DNA of 64,000 bases, from contig NZ_JARXYP010000001.1 of the NCBI RefSeq assembly GCF_029893805.1, positions 372,001 to 436,000 on the forward strand. Reading direction: 5' to 3'. The stretch is from Streptomyces sp. SAI-135 (GTDB lineage Bacteria; Actinomycetota; Actinomycetes; Streptomycetales; Streptomycetaceae). Below, in pieces: positions 25,810-35,287 of this stretch (positions are counted from its first letter, which is position 1; each line of letters starts with the position of its first letter). The notes under the pieces are model-generated. The model worked only from the letters and a program-made list of their open reading frames with translations. It made no database searches and was not told the origin of the DNA. The position numbers and the translations under genes are program-made.

Positions 25810-27113
25810 TTGGCGGTGACAGCGTTGAGATTGTCGGCGAACTGCTGTGGTGAGATGGACAGTTGGAACAGTTTGACGATGTTGTCCAGGAGGGTCTCGG
25901 CCGCGGTGGGGCTGAGCGCTTGGTCCCAGGACTGGGCGAACACCTTGGCCTTGCTGGCGATGTCGTAGGTGAACTTCAGGAAGTCGGCGCTCTTGGAGGC
26001 GGTCAGCAGCTTCTCCGTGCCCAGCCGGATCGGCACGGATCCGTTGTCGATCCACTTCTTGACCTCGGCGTCCTGCAGGACGCCGTTGGCGAAGAATTCC
26101 CTCGCCGTCTTCTTCTGCTCAGCACTGGCCTTCGAGGATATGGACAGGTACTGGGCGGGGTTGCCGACGGTGTCGCTGAGATCCCCCTTGCCCCCCTCGA
26201 CGGGCGGGAAGGTCATGTAGCCCAGTCCGCCGCTGGAGACGAAGTTCCCGCCGTCGGCCTGCTGGATGCCGTAGGACCAGGCCCCGTGCAGCATCATCGC
26301 GGCCCGGCCGGTGTACAGGAGCGCCTGGTCGGCGTTGGAGTCCGCGGTGATCGAGGAGAAGCCCTTGACGAACCCCTGGGCTTTGACCAGTTCCTGGACC
26401 TTGGTCAGCGCGGTGATGGCGGCCGGGTTGGACCAGGCGTTCTTCTCGCCGTCGATGATGGCCTGGAACACCTCGGAACCGCCGATGCGATCGAAGAGGA
26501 ACTCCAGCCACATCATGTTCGTCCAGCGGGACTGGCCGCCGAGGGCGAAAGGCGCTATCCCCTTCGCGTTGAACCGGGGCACCAGCGCCATGATGTCGTC
26601 CCAGGACTGCGGCGGTTTCACGCCGACCTGCTCGAACACCTTCCTGTTGTAGTAGAGGATGATCGGCTGCACTGTTTCGCACGGCATTGCGTAGATCTTG
26701 CCGTCGACGGTTGCCGCGCCGAACGAGGACGGGAAGAGCCCCTTCTTGATCTGGGGGTGCTCCTCGAACCACGGAGTGAGGTCTTCGACCTGGCCCGCTT
26801 CCACATAGGTGCGCAGCGTCCCGCCGCCCCAGCCCCAGATGACGGTGGGCGCCCGTCCGGCTCCGATGGCCGTCTTGATCTTCGTCTTGTACGCGTCGTT
26901 CTGGTAGGTGGTGTCCTTGATCTGATCCTTGGGGTGGGCCTTGTTGAAGGCTTCCACCGCGCCGGCCCTGACGCCTTCCTGGGGCTGGCCGTTCAGGTAC
27001 CAGTATGTGGCCCCTCCGCTCTTGCCGGGACCGGATGAACCGCAGGCCGCCAGTGCCGCAGAGACCGGAACGCCGGCGGCCAGGCCAAGGAGGGTACGTC
27101 GGGAGAGCGCCAT
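25806..27113 (-). CDS. Extracellular sugar-binding lipoprotein of the ABC importer
   Basis: A 435-aa family 1 solute-binding protein. ATG 27113, with GGAG five bases upstream, gives a proper lipoprotein signal: ALSRRTLLGLAAGVPVSAAL then AACGSS, with lipidated Cys24. RR at positions 5-6 may make it a Tat substrate. Two upstream ATGs (27137, 27155) lack ribosome binding sites. The mature protein shows typical segments such as YYNRKVFEQVGVKPPQSWDD and AAMMLHGAWS. It delivers an oligosaccharide to the permeases; the GH3 and FAH genes suggest a xylo- or related oligosaccharide. Confidence 0.9.
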   Translation of the reverse strand: MALSRRTLLGLAAGVPVSAALAACGSSGPGKSGGATYWYLNGQPQEGVRAGAVEAFNKAHPKDQIKDTTYQNDAYKTKIKTAIGAGRAPTVIWGWGGGTLRTYVEAGQVEDLTPWFEEHPQIKKGLFPSSFGAATVDGKIYAMPCETVQPIILYYNRKVFEQVGVKPPQSWDDIMALVPRFNAKGIAPFALGGQSRWTNMMWLEFLFDRIGGSEVFQAIIDGEKNAWSNPAAITALTKVQELVKAQGFVKGFSSITADSNADQALLYTGRAAMMLHGAWSYGIQQADGGNFVSSGGLGYMTFPPVEGGKGDLSDTVGNPAQYLSISSKASAEQKKTAREFFANGVLQDAEVKKWIDNGSVPIRLGTEKLLTASKSADFLKFTYDIASKAKVFAQSWDQALSPTAAETLLDNIVKLFQLSISPQQFADNLNAVTAK

Positions 27114-27164
27114 GTTTTCTCCGCACTCGAGAGCCATCGGCTTCTCGTGAGTCATGGTGAAAGA

Positions 27165-27174
27165 GTTTCGAAAC
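27165..27174. promoter_or_regulatory. GTTTCGAAAC palindrome, candidate operator
   Basis: A 10-bp perfect palindrome 52 bases upstream of the binding-protein start. A partial match (GGTTTCGATC) lies near 27206. The same GAAA/TTTC core occurs in the larger palindrome at 27311. LacI-type repressors of Streptomyces xylan genes bind CGAAA/TTTCG-like sites, so this suits repression of the importer operon. Confidence 0.5.
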
Positions 27175-27310
27175 AGCGTCCTTCAAGCTCCGCTCTGGCA
27201 AGTTAGGTTTCGATCTGATGCCCTGTCAAGACGTGTGCAAGCATGCCGATGAGACGCTTCAGCAGCGGAATATCGGGTTAAGATGGCCCTAATAGGATCA
27301 GCGATGAGGA

Positions 27311-27325
27311 TCGAAACTATTTCGA
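27311..27325. promoter_or_regulatory. TCGAAA-CTA-TTTCGA operator candidate
   Basis: Perfect 6-bp arms around a 3-base spacer, in the spacer between the divergent binding-protein and LacI genes. It probably serves the repressor for both directions. Confidence 0.55.
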
Positions 27326-27630
27326 AGCTCTTCAGTCATGACCGAAAGATCATGCGGCGGCAACGGCAGACACCCTGTTGATGCAGGTCATGTCACGTCA
27401 GCGACAGCCGGTCGCGCCCGTGATGCACCGCGCGGACAACTGATGCCTCAGAAACAGGTGTTGACAACGCCCCGTGAGCATTCACGGCAGTGGCTGCTGC
27501 GACAGGAACGAACAATCAGCGAGTTGTCCCGTTCCGTCCCGGCACCGCCGGATCCAGGCGCGTTGCCGTACGGTTGACCGGTTCCACAGGCGGCTCACCA
27601 CACCGATGGACAGATAACCGAGAGGAAGCG

Positions 27631-28665
27631 ATGCGACCGAACACCAGGCGCACCACTTTGGCGGACATCGCACGAGCCGCGGGGGTCTCCATCGCGACCG
27701 TGTCCAAAGTGGTCAACGGTCGCGGCGACGTGGCACCGCAGACGCGCGCCCGGGTACAGGGACTACTGCACCAGCACCAGTACCTCGCACCGGTGTTCCG
27801 CCACACCGAGGCCAAGGAGAACCCCACCATCGAAGTGCAGTTCAGGGGCGGCCTGAAGTCCTACGTCGCTGAGACCCTCGAAGGCATCATCGACGCCGCC
27901 GCAGAACTGGGTGCGTCCGTGGTGATCAGCAAGGCATCCCGCGCCCCGCACTGGGCCCGTGACCTGGTCTCAGCCGGACGCCGTGCCGTCATCGCGATCA
28001 CCAGCGTGTACAGCACGGCCCACCTCGACGAACTGGCCCGGGCCGGGCTGCCGCTGGTCGTGCTGGACCCCCTGCACCTGCCTGACAGCCGGGTCAACAG
28101 CGTCGGGGCGACCAACTTCGCCGGTGGCCTGGCCGCGACCCAGCACCTCCTCGCACTGGGCCACGACCGCATCGCCTACCTCGGCGGTCCAGCCACGGCC
28201 GTGTGCAATCAGGCACGCATGCACGGCTACCGCGCCGCCATGGAGGCACACGGAGCACAGGTTCCCGGCACCTACGTCCAGCCCGGGGAGTTCACGTACG
28301 AGACCGGATTGCACGGCGCCACAGCACTACTGGGGCTGCAGGAGCCACCGACCGCGATCTTCGCCGGTAACGACGAGATCGCCCTCGGCGTCATCGAGGC
28401 CGCCCGCGCCAGGGGCCTGCGCATCCCCGAAGACCTGAGCGTGATCGGCTTCGACGACACAAGCCTGGCCCAGATGGCGTCACCGCCGTTGACCACCGTG
28501 CGACAGCCCCTGCGGGAAATGGGCGCCGCCGCCCTGCGCATCGCCCTTCAACTGGTCAACGGCGAAAAAACCGAGTCGCACCACATCGAACTCGCCACCG
28601 AACTGGTGGAACGGGCCTCAACAGCGGCGCCCCGCGAACCGACATCGGCGCGTGAGCAACCGTAG
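27631..28665 (+). CDS. LacI-family repressor of the glycan operon
   Basis: A 344-aa regulator. The N-terminal HTH (TLADIARAAGVSIATVSKVV, residues 9-28) and hinge helix are followed by a periplasmic-binding-protein-like ligand domain with GHDRIAYLGGPATAVCNQAR, FAGNDEIALGVIEAARARGL and VIGFDDTSLAQMASPPLTTV. ATG 27631 has GAGGAAG just upstream; an upstream extension to 27490 is not credible. It is transcribed away from the importer operon and probably represses it through the GAAA/TTTC palindromes until an oligosaccharide binds. Confidence 0.92.
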   Translation: MRPNTRRTTLADIARAAGVSIATVSKVVNGRGDVAPQTRARVQGLLHQHQYLAPVFRHTEAKENPTIEVQFRGGLKSYVAETLEGIIDAAAELGASVVISKASRAPHWARDLVSAGRRAVIAITSVYSTAHLDELARAGLPLVVLDPLHLPDSRVNSVGATNFAGGLAATQHLLALGHDRIAYLGGPATAVCNQARMHGYRAAMEAHGAQVPGTYVQPGEFTYETGLHGATALLGLQEPPTAIFAGNDEIALGVIEAARARGLRIPEDLSVIGFDDTSLAQMASPPLTTVRQPLREMGAAALRIALQLVNGEKTESHHIELATELVERASTAAPREPTSAREQP

Positions 28666-29158
28666 GAGGGCCCCGGCAGAGTACTGCTCGACGACGTCCA
28701 GCCCATGAACCTCCGCTTTCTGCTGACACGAGCGCCCGGTCACGAAGCAGCGGCCCGCCCGGGGGTCAAGTCCGCTGAAGTCAGGACACAACCCTGCCAG
28801 GCATAGCCGCGTACTACCGAGCAACCGCACCCTCGCGCTTGGTGATCACCGGCCACGCAGACGCAGGGAGGACGGCGCCGGCCCTTGAGCTACTCCTTGA
28901 ACTGGCAGCCCGGCGGGAAGAGCACGATCCGTTCCCCATTCACATCCCCCATCAAGGGGGACCAAGGCGTACTGCTGCGTGACCTGCTCGTCCGCCGCCT
29001 CATCGACGCTTACAAGTGGCCTGCCGGCGCCGCAGCAGACCTCGTCGATCAGGGCATAGTGCTGCCACAGGAGCGCGCCGCGATGCGTGCCTCACGGGCA
29101 CTGCACGATCAGCATCGAAACACCCGACAGAACTGAGATCGGAGAAAGTCAGCCGCGC
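28666..29158. other. Spacer, one doubtful small frame
   Basis: No convincing gene. A frame from TTG 28885 to 29136 reads GVLLRDLLVRRLIDAYKWPA, then GAAADLVDQG. It has good third-position GC but no ATG/GTG start and no recognised family, so it may be a gene fragment. Confidence 0.3.
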
Positions 29159-29317
29159 TCACTGCAAGAAACCGGGGTCGTCGAAGTTGAGCGGTGCGGA
29201 GGTGTCCGCCGGCTCGACGAGCGGTGCCGCGTCGTGTCCGAAGACGCTGGTGCTCGGCATTGCACGGTCAGGTCGCATACCCAGCGGGAGCGCCTTGACC
29301 ACCGTCTCATGATGCCG
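29159..29317 (-). pseudogene. Unidentified C-terminal coding remnant
   Basis: One minus-strand frame gives about 50 residues with coding-like codon use, ETVVKALPLGMRPDRAMPST then SVFGHDAAPLVEPADTSAPL and the end NFDDPGFLQ, with stops immediately upstream. I do not recognise the family. It looks like the 3' end of a lost gene next to the flavoprotein. Confidence 0.3.
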
Positions 29318-29522
29318 CTACGTTTACTCAAGACCGATCGTTCTATCTACGGGCTTCGGCGTTCCCGACGTCATCCTCGGCTGGCGCAGCACCGTTCGGA
29401 AGGTGCTGCCTAGTTCGTCACTCTTCTAGGTGGGTCTGCGCGGTTGGTCGGCACATGGCAGCGCTCACCGGCACAACGATGCCGCTCAGCGCGGCAAACC
29501 TTTCTAGGCTGAAGGACATCGC

Positions 29523-30692
29523 ATGACAGAGACGGCTGGAAGCGTGCAGGAAGCGACCGAGGCGTTGATCGCGAAGGCACGTGCGGCAGTGCCGGTGCTG
29601 GCCGCGCACGCGGACGCTACCGCGGAGCAGGGACGCCTTGCCCCGGAGAGTCTCGAGGCGTTGCGTGAAGCCGGTCTGTTCGCGCTGGGCACTCCGGTCG
29701 AGTTCGGCGGGACGGACGTGGACCTGGTCACCCTGGTACGGGTGCTGTCCGAATTGGGCCGCGCGTGTCCGTCCTCGGCGTGGCTGGTGTCGATCTCGAC
29801 GGGAACGAAGGCCCATTTCTCCGGGGGGTACCCCGAGAAGGTCCTCGCCGAGGTCTACTCCCATCCCGACGTGCGGTGGTGTGGCGGCTCGACACCCGGC
29901 CAGGCCGTCGCGGTTCCCGGAGGGGCCGAGGTCACCGGGCGATGGGCCTACGCTTCGGGAGCCGAGGATGCCCACTGGGCGTTCCTGGCGGTGGTGTCCG
30001 TGGGAGACGACGGTGTGCCCCATGTGCGGGGTGCGCTGGTGCCGATGTCCGAGCTGGCCGTTGACCGGACCTGGCGCGTGGCCGGGTTGCAGGGCACGGG
30101 CAGTCACACCGTTGTCGCCGACGGCGTTTTCGTTCCTGCGGAGCGCCTCCTCGATTTCCCCCTCGGTCCCGATGGCGCGCCAGATCTCACCCAGGGCAGG
30201 CCACTGGAGATCGCCTCCCAGACGGTCTCGGTCACAGCGACTCTGGCCGGAGCGGCGCTCGGTGCGCTGGACGTGGTGAAAGCCGTGATCCAAACGCGCA
30301 AGCCGCCCATGACGCAGTACAACAGTCTCGCCGAATCAGCGTCGGCCCGACATGTGTTCGCCGAGGCCGAACACATGGTGAACAGTGGTTACGACCGGCT
30401 GATCAGCCTGGCGGGCCGCATCACCGAGCAGCTGCCCGGCGACGACGTCACCGCCCTGCAGCGATCGAGCATGCGGATGGAGGTGGTCTCCATCCTGCAG
30501 CAGTTCCTGCGCGCCGTCGACCTGCTGCTGGACCTGCACGGCTCCAGCGCATTCGCCCTCGACAACCCGCTGCAGCGCTTCTGGCGGGACCTCAACGTCG
30601 GCGCCCGCCATGCCCAGCTGTCGACCTACCTCACCACCGAGAACTACGGCCTGCTGGTGACCGGGGCGGGCGGACCGGTGCAGGTGGGCTGA
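29523..30692 (+). CDS. Acyl-CoA-dehydrogenase-fold flavoprotein, possible monooxygenase
   Basis: A 389-aa protein with ACAD domain order: N-terminal helices with SLEALREAGLFALGTPVEFG, a beta domain (VTGRWAYASGAEDAHWAFLA, GLQGTGSHTVVADGVFVPAE), and a C-terminal four-helix domain. GWAYASG and GTGSHTV are typical of the group D flavin monooxygenases (HsaA/DszC/HpaB-like) and related oxygenases rather than of true acyl-CoA dehydrogenases. I see no flavin reductase next to it. ATG 29523 is preceded by GAAGGA. Probable role: reduced-flavin-dependent oxidation of an aromatic or heterocyclic compound. The substrate is unknown. Confidence 0.75.
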   Translation: MTETAGSVQEATEALIAKARAAVPVLAAHADATAEQGRLAPESLEALREAGLFALGTPVEFGGTDVDLVTLVRVLSELGRACPSSAWLVSISTGTKAHFSGGYPEKVLAEVYSHPDVRWCGGSTPGQAVAVPGGAEVTGRWAYASGAEDAHWAFLAVVSVGDDGVPHVRGALVPMSELAVDRTWRVAGLQGTGSHTVVADGVFVPAERLLDFPLGPDGAPDLTQGRPLEIASQTVSVTATLAGAALGALDVVKAVIQTRKPPMTQYNSLAESASARHVFAEAEHMVNSGYDRLISLAGRITEQLPGDDVTALQRSSMRMEVVSILQQFLRAVDLLLDLHGSSAFALDNPLQRFWRDLNVGARHAQLSTYLTTENYGLLVTGAGGPVQVG

Positions 30693-30799
30693 GCGCACGA
30701 CGGCGCACGGCTGAGATTTCCGTAGAGGTCGCGCGGACCAGCACAGTCGGGCCCCGGCAGCAGCACGGGCACAGGTCCTGGTGATCATGGAGTCGCTAC

Positions 30800-31708
30800 G
30801 CTTCGTGATCGCTGGGGAGACTTGTGCCCGTGCTTCCGTCATGGCTGACAGAACTGCTCTGGGACCAATTCGCGGTCCTGCTTCCGGAGCAACCGGAGTT
30901 TCAGCCGTACCATCCGCCTGGCTGCCACCAGCGACGTCTCAGCGACCGGGTCGTCTTCGACAAGCTCCTGCACCTGCTGTGCTCCGGCTGTCCTACGAGG
31001 CGATCGCCGACAGGACCTGTGCGGCCACCACGATCCGCAACCGCCGCGACGAGTGGATCGCCCTCGGCGTCTTCGCCCGCCTGAAGCAGATCGCGCTGGA
31101 GCCCTATGACCGCATCGTCGGCCTCGTCCTCGACCAGATCGCCGGGGACGGCTCCATCACCGAGGCGCCCGGAGGCGGCGAGGCTGCTGGCCGGTCACCG
31201 GTCAACCGCGGCAAACGGGGCCTGAAACGTTCCGGTATGACGGACGGATTCGGCATTCCGCTGGGCCGCGTCCTGGCCGGAGCCAACCGCCACGACTCCC
31301 CCTGCTCGCTCCGACCCTGGACCACCTGAACGCCCTCGGACCTCTGTGCGACAACATCACCGCGCACCTGGACGCCGGATACGACTCGGACAAGACCCGT
31401 GCCCTACTCCACGAACGCGGCCTGCGCGGCCATATCGCCCGTAAAGGGAGAAGGCACCGATCCAGGCCAGTCGGCGTTGGCATGTCGCACGCACCCACGC
31501 CTGGCAGAACCTTCCCCGGCTCACCCGCTGCTACGAGCGCCGGACCACCGTCATCGACGTCTTCTTCGACCTCGCCGACACCATCATCGCCGCACGTAGC
31601 CGGATTCGACGAACATGGACCACCCACCGCTGGGGCGAACGCCCCGACCGCCGGCCATGACCGCACACCTCCACGTGCGCGACCGCACACGGCCAGGAAT
31701 CACGAAGC
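30800..31708 (+). mobile_element. Decayed IS5-type element with inverted repeats
   Basis: GCTTCGTGATCGCTGG at 30800-30815 and its inverted partner at 31693-31708 agree at 14 of 16 bases. They bracket the transposase relic and give a 909-bp element, the usual IS5 size. Confidence 0.65.
30824..31660 (+). pseudogene. IS5-family transposase, several frameshifts
   Basis: Starts MPVLPSWLTELLWDQFAVLL and stays in frame through HPPGCHQRRLSDRVVFDKLL. It shifts near 30985 to the frame with YEAIADRTCAATTIRNRRDE and SPVNRGKRGLKRSGMTDGFG. Two further shifts (about 31300 and 31445) lead to HLDAGYDSDKTRALLHERGL and the ending TRCYERRTTVIDVFFDLADT, with TGA at 31658. It cannot be expressed as a whole. Confidence 0.85.
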
Positions 31709-31768
31709 TGCACTGCAGCCCGTGCCAGGCAACCACGAGCACTCCCGAAACGACGTGCATCGGATCCG

Positions 31769-32332
31769 TCAGACGGTGCGCCCCAGCAGGGAAAGCAGCT
31801 GAACGGCGGGGTCGGTGCTGGTGGTTCGCACCGGGGCAGCGATAATTCCGAGGCCTGCCGCTCTCTCGGCGTTGGCACGCGCGTAGGCCAGGCAGTAATC
31901 GACCGCAGTCGGGTCAAGTTGCTCGGGCTGGCCGGATCCGCGGGCCAGGTCCCACTCGTGGACGGTCAGGTCGACGAGTATCTGGTCCGCGTACACGGTC
32001 AGCGGGGCCTCCCCGAAAGAGAACCGGGCTGTCCCGGACAGATCGGCACTCTTCCACGCTGCGAGGGAGCGTTCCGAGGCCTCGTCCCACGCGCGTACGG
32101 GATCCGCGCCGACCACGTCACCGTCATAGCGGTCGCCCACCTGCTCCAGGGATTCTCCGGCAAGCAGGTGCGGCACCCACAAGTGCTCGCCGACCAGATG
32201 GTTCACGAGATCCCGAACCGTCCACTCGGTGCACGGCGTCGGATCGTTCCACCGGTGGCCGTCAACCGCGTGCACTCGCACACCGAAACGGGCGATGGCA
32301 TCGGGTATCAACTGCAGGGCTAAGAATGTCAT
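31769..32332 (-). CDS. TIGR03086-type DinB-like metal-binding protein
   Basis: A 187-aa four-helix protein of the mycothiol-dependent maleylpyruvate isomerase N-terminal / DinB group. The first metal-site helix is in PCTEWTVRDLVNHLVGEHLW, with a second His in LTVHEWDLARGSGQPEQLDP. Length and order match TIGR03086. Members are thought to be mycothiol- or thiol-dependent transferases, and most are uncharacterised. The ATG start at 32332 gives the usual N-terminus. It stands alone between an IS relic and the tap relic. Confidence 0.8.
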   Translation of the reverse strand: MTFLALQLIPDAIARFGVRVHAVDGHRWNDPTPCTEWTVRDLVNHLVGEHLWVPHLLAGESLEQVGDRYDGDVVGADPVRAWDEASERSLAAWKSADLSGTARFSFGEAPLTVYADQILVDLTVHEWDLARGSGQPEQLDPTAVDYCLAYARANAERAAGLGIIAAPVRTTSTDPAVQLLSLLGRTV

Positions 32333-32505
32333 GGCGGCACGCTACGCCACGATCTTCCATCCTCCCGAACGGGGTCGGACGATGACAGCATCGTGGGTGG
32401 GCTGTCCGGAATGGCCGTCCGCAACGACCTGCGCGGCTTCGTAGTCGACCACCTCGGCACCGACGATGTCGTCCCGGTCGTGGACGAGACCGGTGACCTA
32501 AACGG

Positions 32506-34012
32506 TCAGTCGCCGGAAGCGTCCGTCGTAGGGCGTACCGAGGGTGTGGTGTGTCCGAAGCAGGCTCGCGTCTCCACCGCGTTCCCGCAAGTGGTGGTGA
32601 CCTGCCGCTGTCGGCGCTTGCGCACCTGCGGCGGCCACCGCCGGGGCGCTGCGTCGTCGATCTGGCGGCTGCCGTCCGGCGTGAACGGCGAGGGCAGGCG
32701 CGGGTCCATCTCGATGTGGGACAAGTCGACCAGCCAGCTCCCGGAAATTCTCGGGTTGAACGTCGGGGCGTGGAAGGGGGCGGGGGCGCTGAGGCCGACG
32801 ACCAGGCGGGCCGCGGCCGCGAGGAACGCCGTGTTGCGGTCCAGGCCGACCGCATAGGACATGGTGTGCTCCCGTGCGGTCAACCGGTCGACCGACCGCA
32901 CCCACTGGTACGCCTCCTCGTTGAGGAAGCCGCCCATCCAGCCAGAGTTCACGACCACGGGGTGCTCCGGGGTGGCCTCCGGCGGCGCCGGGTCCCTCGG
33001 CTTCGTGTCCAGCGAGCTGGGATTGTGGCAGGAGATCCAGTTCCCGCTTGCCTCGTCCCGCACGGCCTTCGTCGGCGGGCGCAGCGTGGGCATCAGCTCC
33101 AGCCCGGAGACGGCCGTCGACCCGCGCGGCGTGATGACTCGCTGGGCATACACGCTCAGAGCGCGGGCGATGTCGGCCGGGTCCATATCAGCCACGCCGG
33201 GCCAGGACCGCTCATCGAGGGCGTCCCACGACAGGATCGCGAGCTGTACGCACTGCGGCTCGCGCCCCTGCACCTTGCGGTAGATCCGCGCCCACGGCCC
33301 GAACCCGCGCGCCAGCGTGCCTTCACCGGCTGCTTGTCGACCGGGTGGTCCTCGGGCAGGCACAGGCGGTGCTGCCCGTGACCTTCCAGGCGCTCGGGCA
33401 GCCCGAGCTTCACGGCGGCCGTGGCGGTGAGCACGATCAGGGGATCGGAGTCCTTTCCATACCGGTTGAGCTTGGGCGCACCGAGACCGGACTCGCGCAG
33501 CGTCCACTCCACCAGCTCCGGGATCGTGGTTGCCGGGCAGTCCAGCACGAGCCCGTCCACGCCGTACGCGGAGCCGTCGCCGTCCAGCACGGCGAGTGGG
33601 CCGTGGGGGCGCGGGTCAGCGGACGGCTTCGCCGCCTTCCTCGTCGCCGGGCGCCGCGATGTCACCGGGCGTCCAGCTGGACGGGCGGGCCTCTCCGCTA
33701 CGGCGGGAGCCTCCACCGGTGCGGCGGCCGTCGCCTCGGGCGCGGCCGCGCCCGTGAACATCTCCAGCATCACTGGTTGCGGCGCGGCGGGAGCCGCAGG
33801 GACAGCAGGCGGGCGGGAGGTGCCGTTGGCGGACTACTTGGCCGCCCACCCTTCAGCAGCCGCTGGTGCGCCTCCAGGCGCGGCGACTTCGGCTCCGAGC
33901 GGCCGTTCTCGTAGTTCTTCAGCGTCCGCCTCGTCGTCTTCAACGCGGCCGCGGGGCGGGCTTGGGTGATGCCGGCCGCTTCACGCAGCCAGGCACGCTC
34001 CGCCGGGGCGGG
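32506..34012 (-). pseudogene. tap: tap relic: telomere-associated protein of linear replicons
   Basis: Reading leftward from about 34012: an XRE-type HTH (ERAWLREAAGITQARPAAAL, then KTTRRTLKNYENGRSEPKSP), a Pro/Ala linker, and LAVLDGDGSAYGVDGLVLDC with GYGKDSDPLIVL-like sequence near 33430. After a frameshift near 33310 come GFGPWARIYRKVQG, VYAQRVITPRGSTAVSGLEL, EHTMSYAVGLDRNTAFLAAA and SGSWLVDLSHIEMDPRLPSP. This order is that of Tap, the roughly 740-aa protein that recruits terminal protein Tpg to Streptomyces telomeres. The C-terminal half is gone after about 32660, and the 5' end is fused to an IS1380 fragment. It is non-functional. Confidence 0.7.
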
Positions 34013-34133
34013 CGGTGTCCAGGCCGGCCTTGCGGACGGTCTCGACCAGCAGCACGCCCCCGGCCTGCGGGACCACCGCCCGGTCTCCGCCCTCGGTGCG
34101 GACACGCGGGTACGACTCAATACGCTTCTTCAC
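34013..34133 (-). pseudogene. IS1380-family transposase, first 40 codons only
   Basis: From GTG 34133 the frame reads KKRIESYPRVRTEGGDRAVV, then PQAGGVLLVETVRKAGLDT, the normal N-terminus of Streptomyces IS1380 transposases. It then runs into tap sequence at about 34013. A 450-aa protein is expected, so this is an end fragment left by a deletion or recombination. Confidence 0.65.
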
Positions 34134-34265
34134 GCTGGAGAGTCTCTTTTCCGACAGTCAACAGGACCCTAGACAAGTCCCATCGTTGCAGGTCAGGAGC
34201 ACTCTCCGCGTTACTGATCACGCACCGGGACACCCCTGCCGTGTGCCGCAATGTGATGCTTGTCG

Positions 34266-35171
34266 TCATCCCAGCCGAACTGCTGGCGGGGTGCCTCGTT
34301 CCCGGTGACGGAACCGACCCGGTGAGACTCCGTACTCGCGACGGAACGCCCCTGCAAAAGCGAACTCCGTCGAGTAGCCGATCCGCCGGGCTATCGAGGC
34401 CAGTGATGCGTCGGTCTCTCGAAGCAGGCGTGCGGCACAACTGAGTCGCCAGTCCCTCAGATACGTCATGGGCGGCTTGCCGACCACTGACGTGAAGCGT
34501 CTCGTGAACGCCGTCCGGGACATGCCCACAGTCTCGCCGAGTTGTGAAACCGTCCACTGCGTCTGCGGACTGTCGTGAATCGTGTGCAGTACGGCAGCGA
34601 TGGCCGGGTCGGGAGTCGCGGTCCGGCCCTTCGAGCTTTCATCCTCCATCCATTGGCGCAGGACATGAACGAGCATCAAATCGAGTACCGCCGACCGAGT
34701 CACTTCCGTACCCGTCCGCGCTTGCGACGCATCGTCGTCGAGCAGGCTGACGACCGATCGCAACGCCGGGAACCGCTCATAGTCGGGAGACACCACGAGC
34801 AGGTCCGGCATCGCCTCGAGGTACGGGTGCACCTGACCATGGTCCAACCGGTAGGCGCCGCAGAGGAACTCGAAGTCGGCGGAGCCGGAACCCGGCTGGT
34901 CCAGGCTCAACACCACCTGTGGCAGCCCACGAAGCGCACACGGCGCGTAGCTGAGCCCATGGTCTGCTCCAGACGTGATCAGGACGACATCGCCCGGCCG
35001 GAGCGCGACGGGTGGCGCATCAACGGGGATGAGCCAGCCGCTGCCCCGGAGGACCACGTGGAAACCGCTCCCGGTCAAGCCGGAGTACCGCAAACCCCAC
35101 GAACCCGATTGCCGAAAACGTCGGACGGTTCCACGGCCGACCCGGAGGCTGGTGATGGCCTGACTGATCAT
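34266..35171 (-). CDS. AraC-family regulator
   Basis: About 301 aa. Residues 1-170 are an AraC-binding-like cupin domain (VLRGSGWLIPVDAPPVALRP, GDVVLITSGADHG). Residues about 190-295 hold the two-HTH AraC DNA-binding domain (WTVSQLGETVGMSRTAFTRR, then IARRIGYSTEFAFAGAFRRE and the YGVSPGRFR end). ATG 35171 is chosen; GTG 35177 two codons upstream is equally possible. It is divergent from the flavoprotein gene with roughly 115 bases between starts, so it probably activates or represses that gene in response to a small molecule. Confidence 0.9.
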   Translation of the reverse strand: MISQAITSLRVGRGTVRRFRQSGSWGLRYSGLTGSGFHVVLRGSGWLIPVDAPPVALRPGDVVLITSGADHGLSYAPCALRGLPQVVLSLDQPGSGSADFEFLCGAYRLDHGQVHPYLEAMPDLLVVSPDYERFPALRSVVSLLDDDASQARTGTEVTRSAVLDLMLVHVLRQWMEDESSKGRTATPDPAIAAVLHTIHDSPQTQWTVSQLGETVGMSRTAFTRRFTSVVGKPPMTYLRDWRLSCAARLLRETDASLASIARRIGYSTEFAFAGAFRREYGVSPGRFRHRERGTPPAVRLG

Positions 35172-35287
35172 GTCCACCCGCTCGATTCTATGCGCCGTAC
35201 AAGCTCGTATTCAGCCGCACCAACTGGGTATGTCCGCGCACGTCGGCAGCTGGTTCAGTGAGTGCCATGGAAGGAAACGACACCGGC

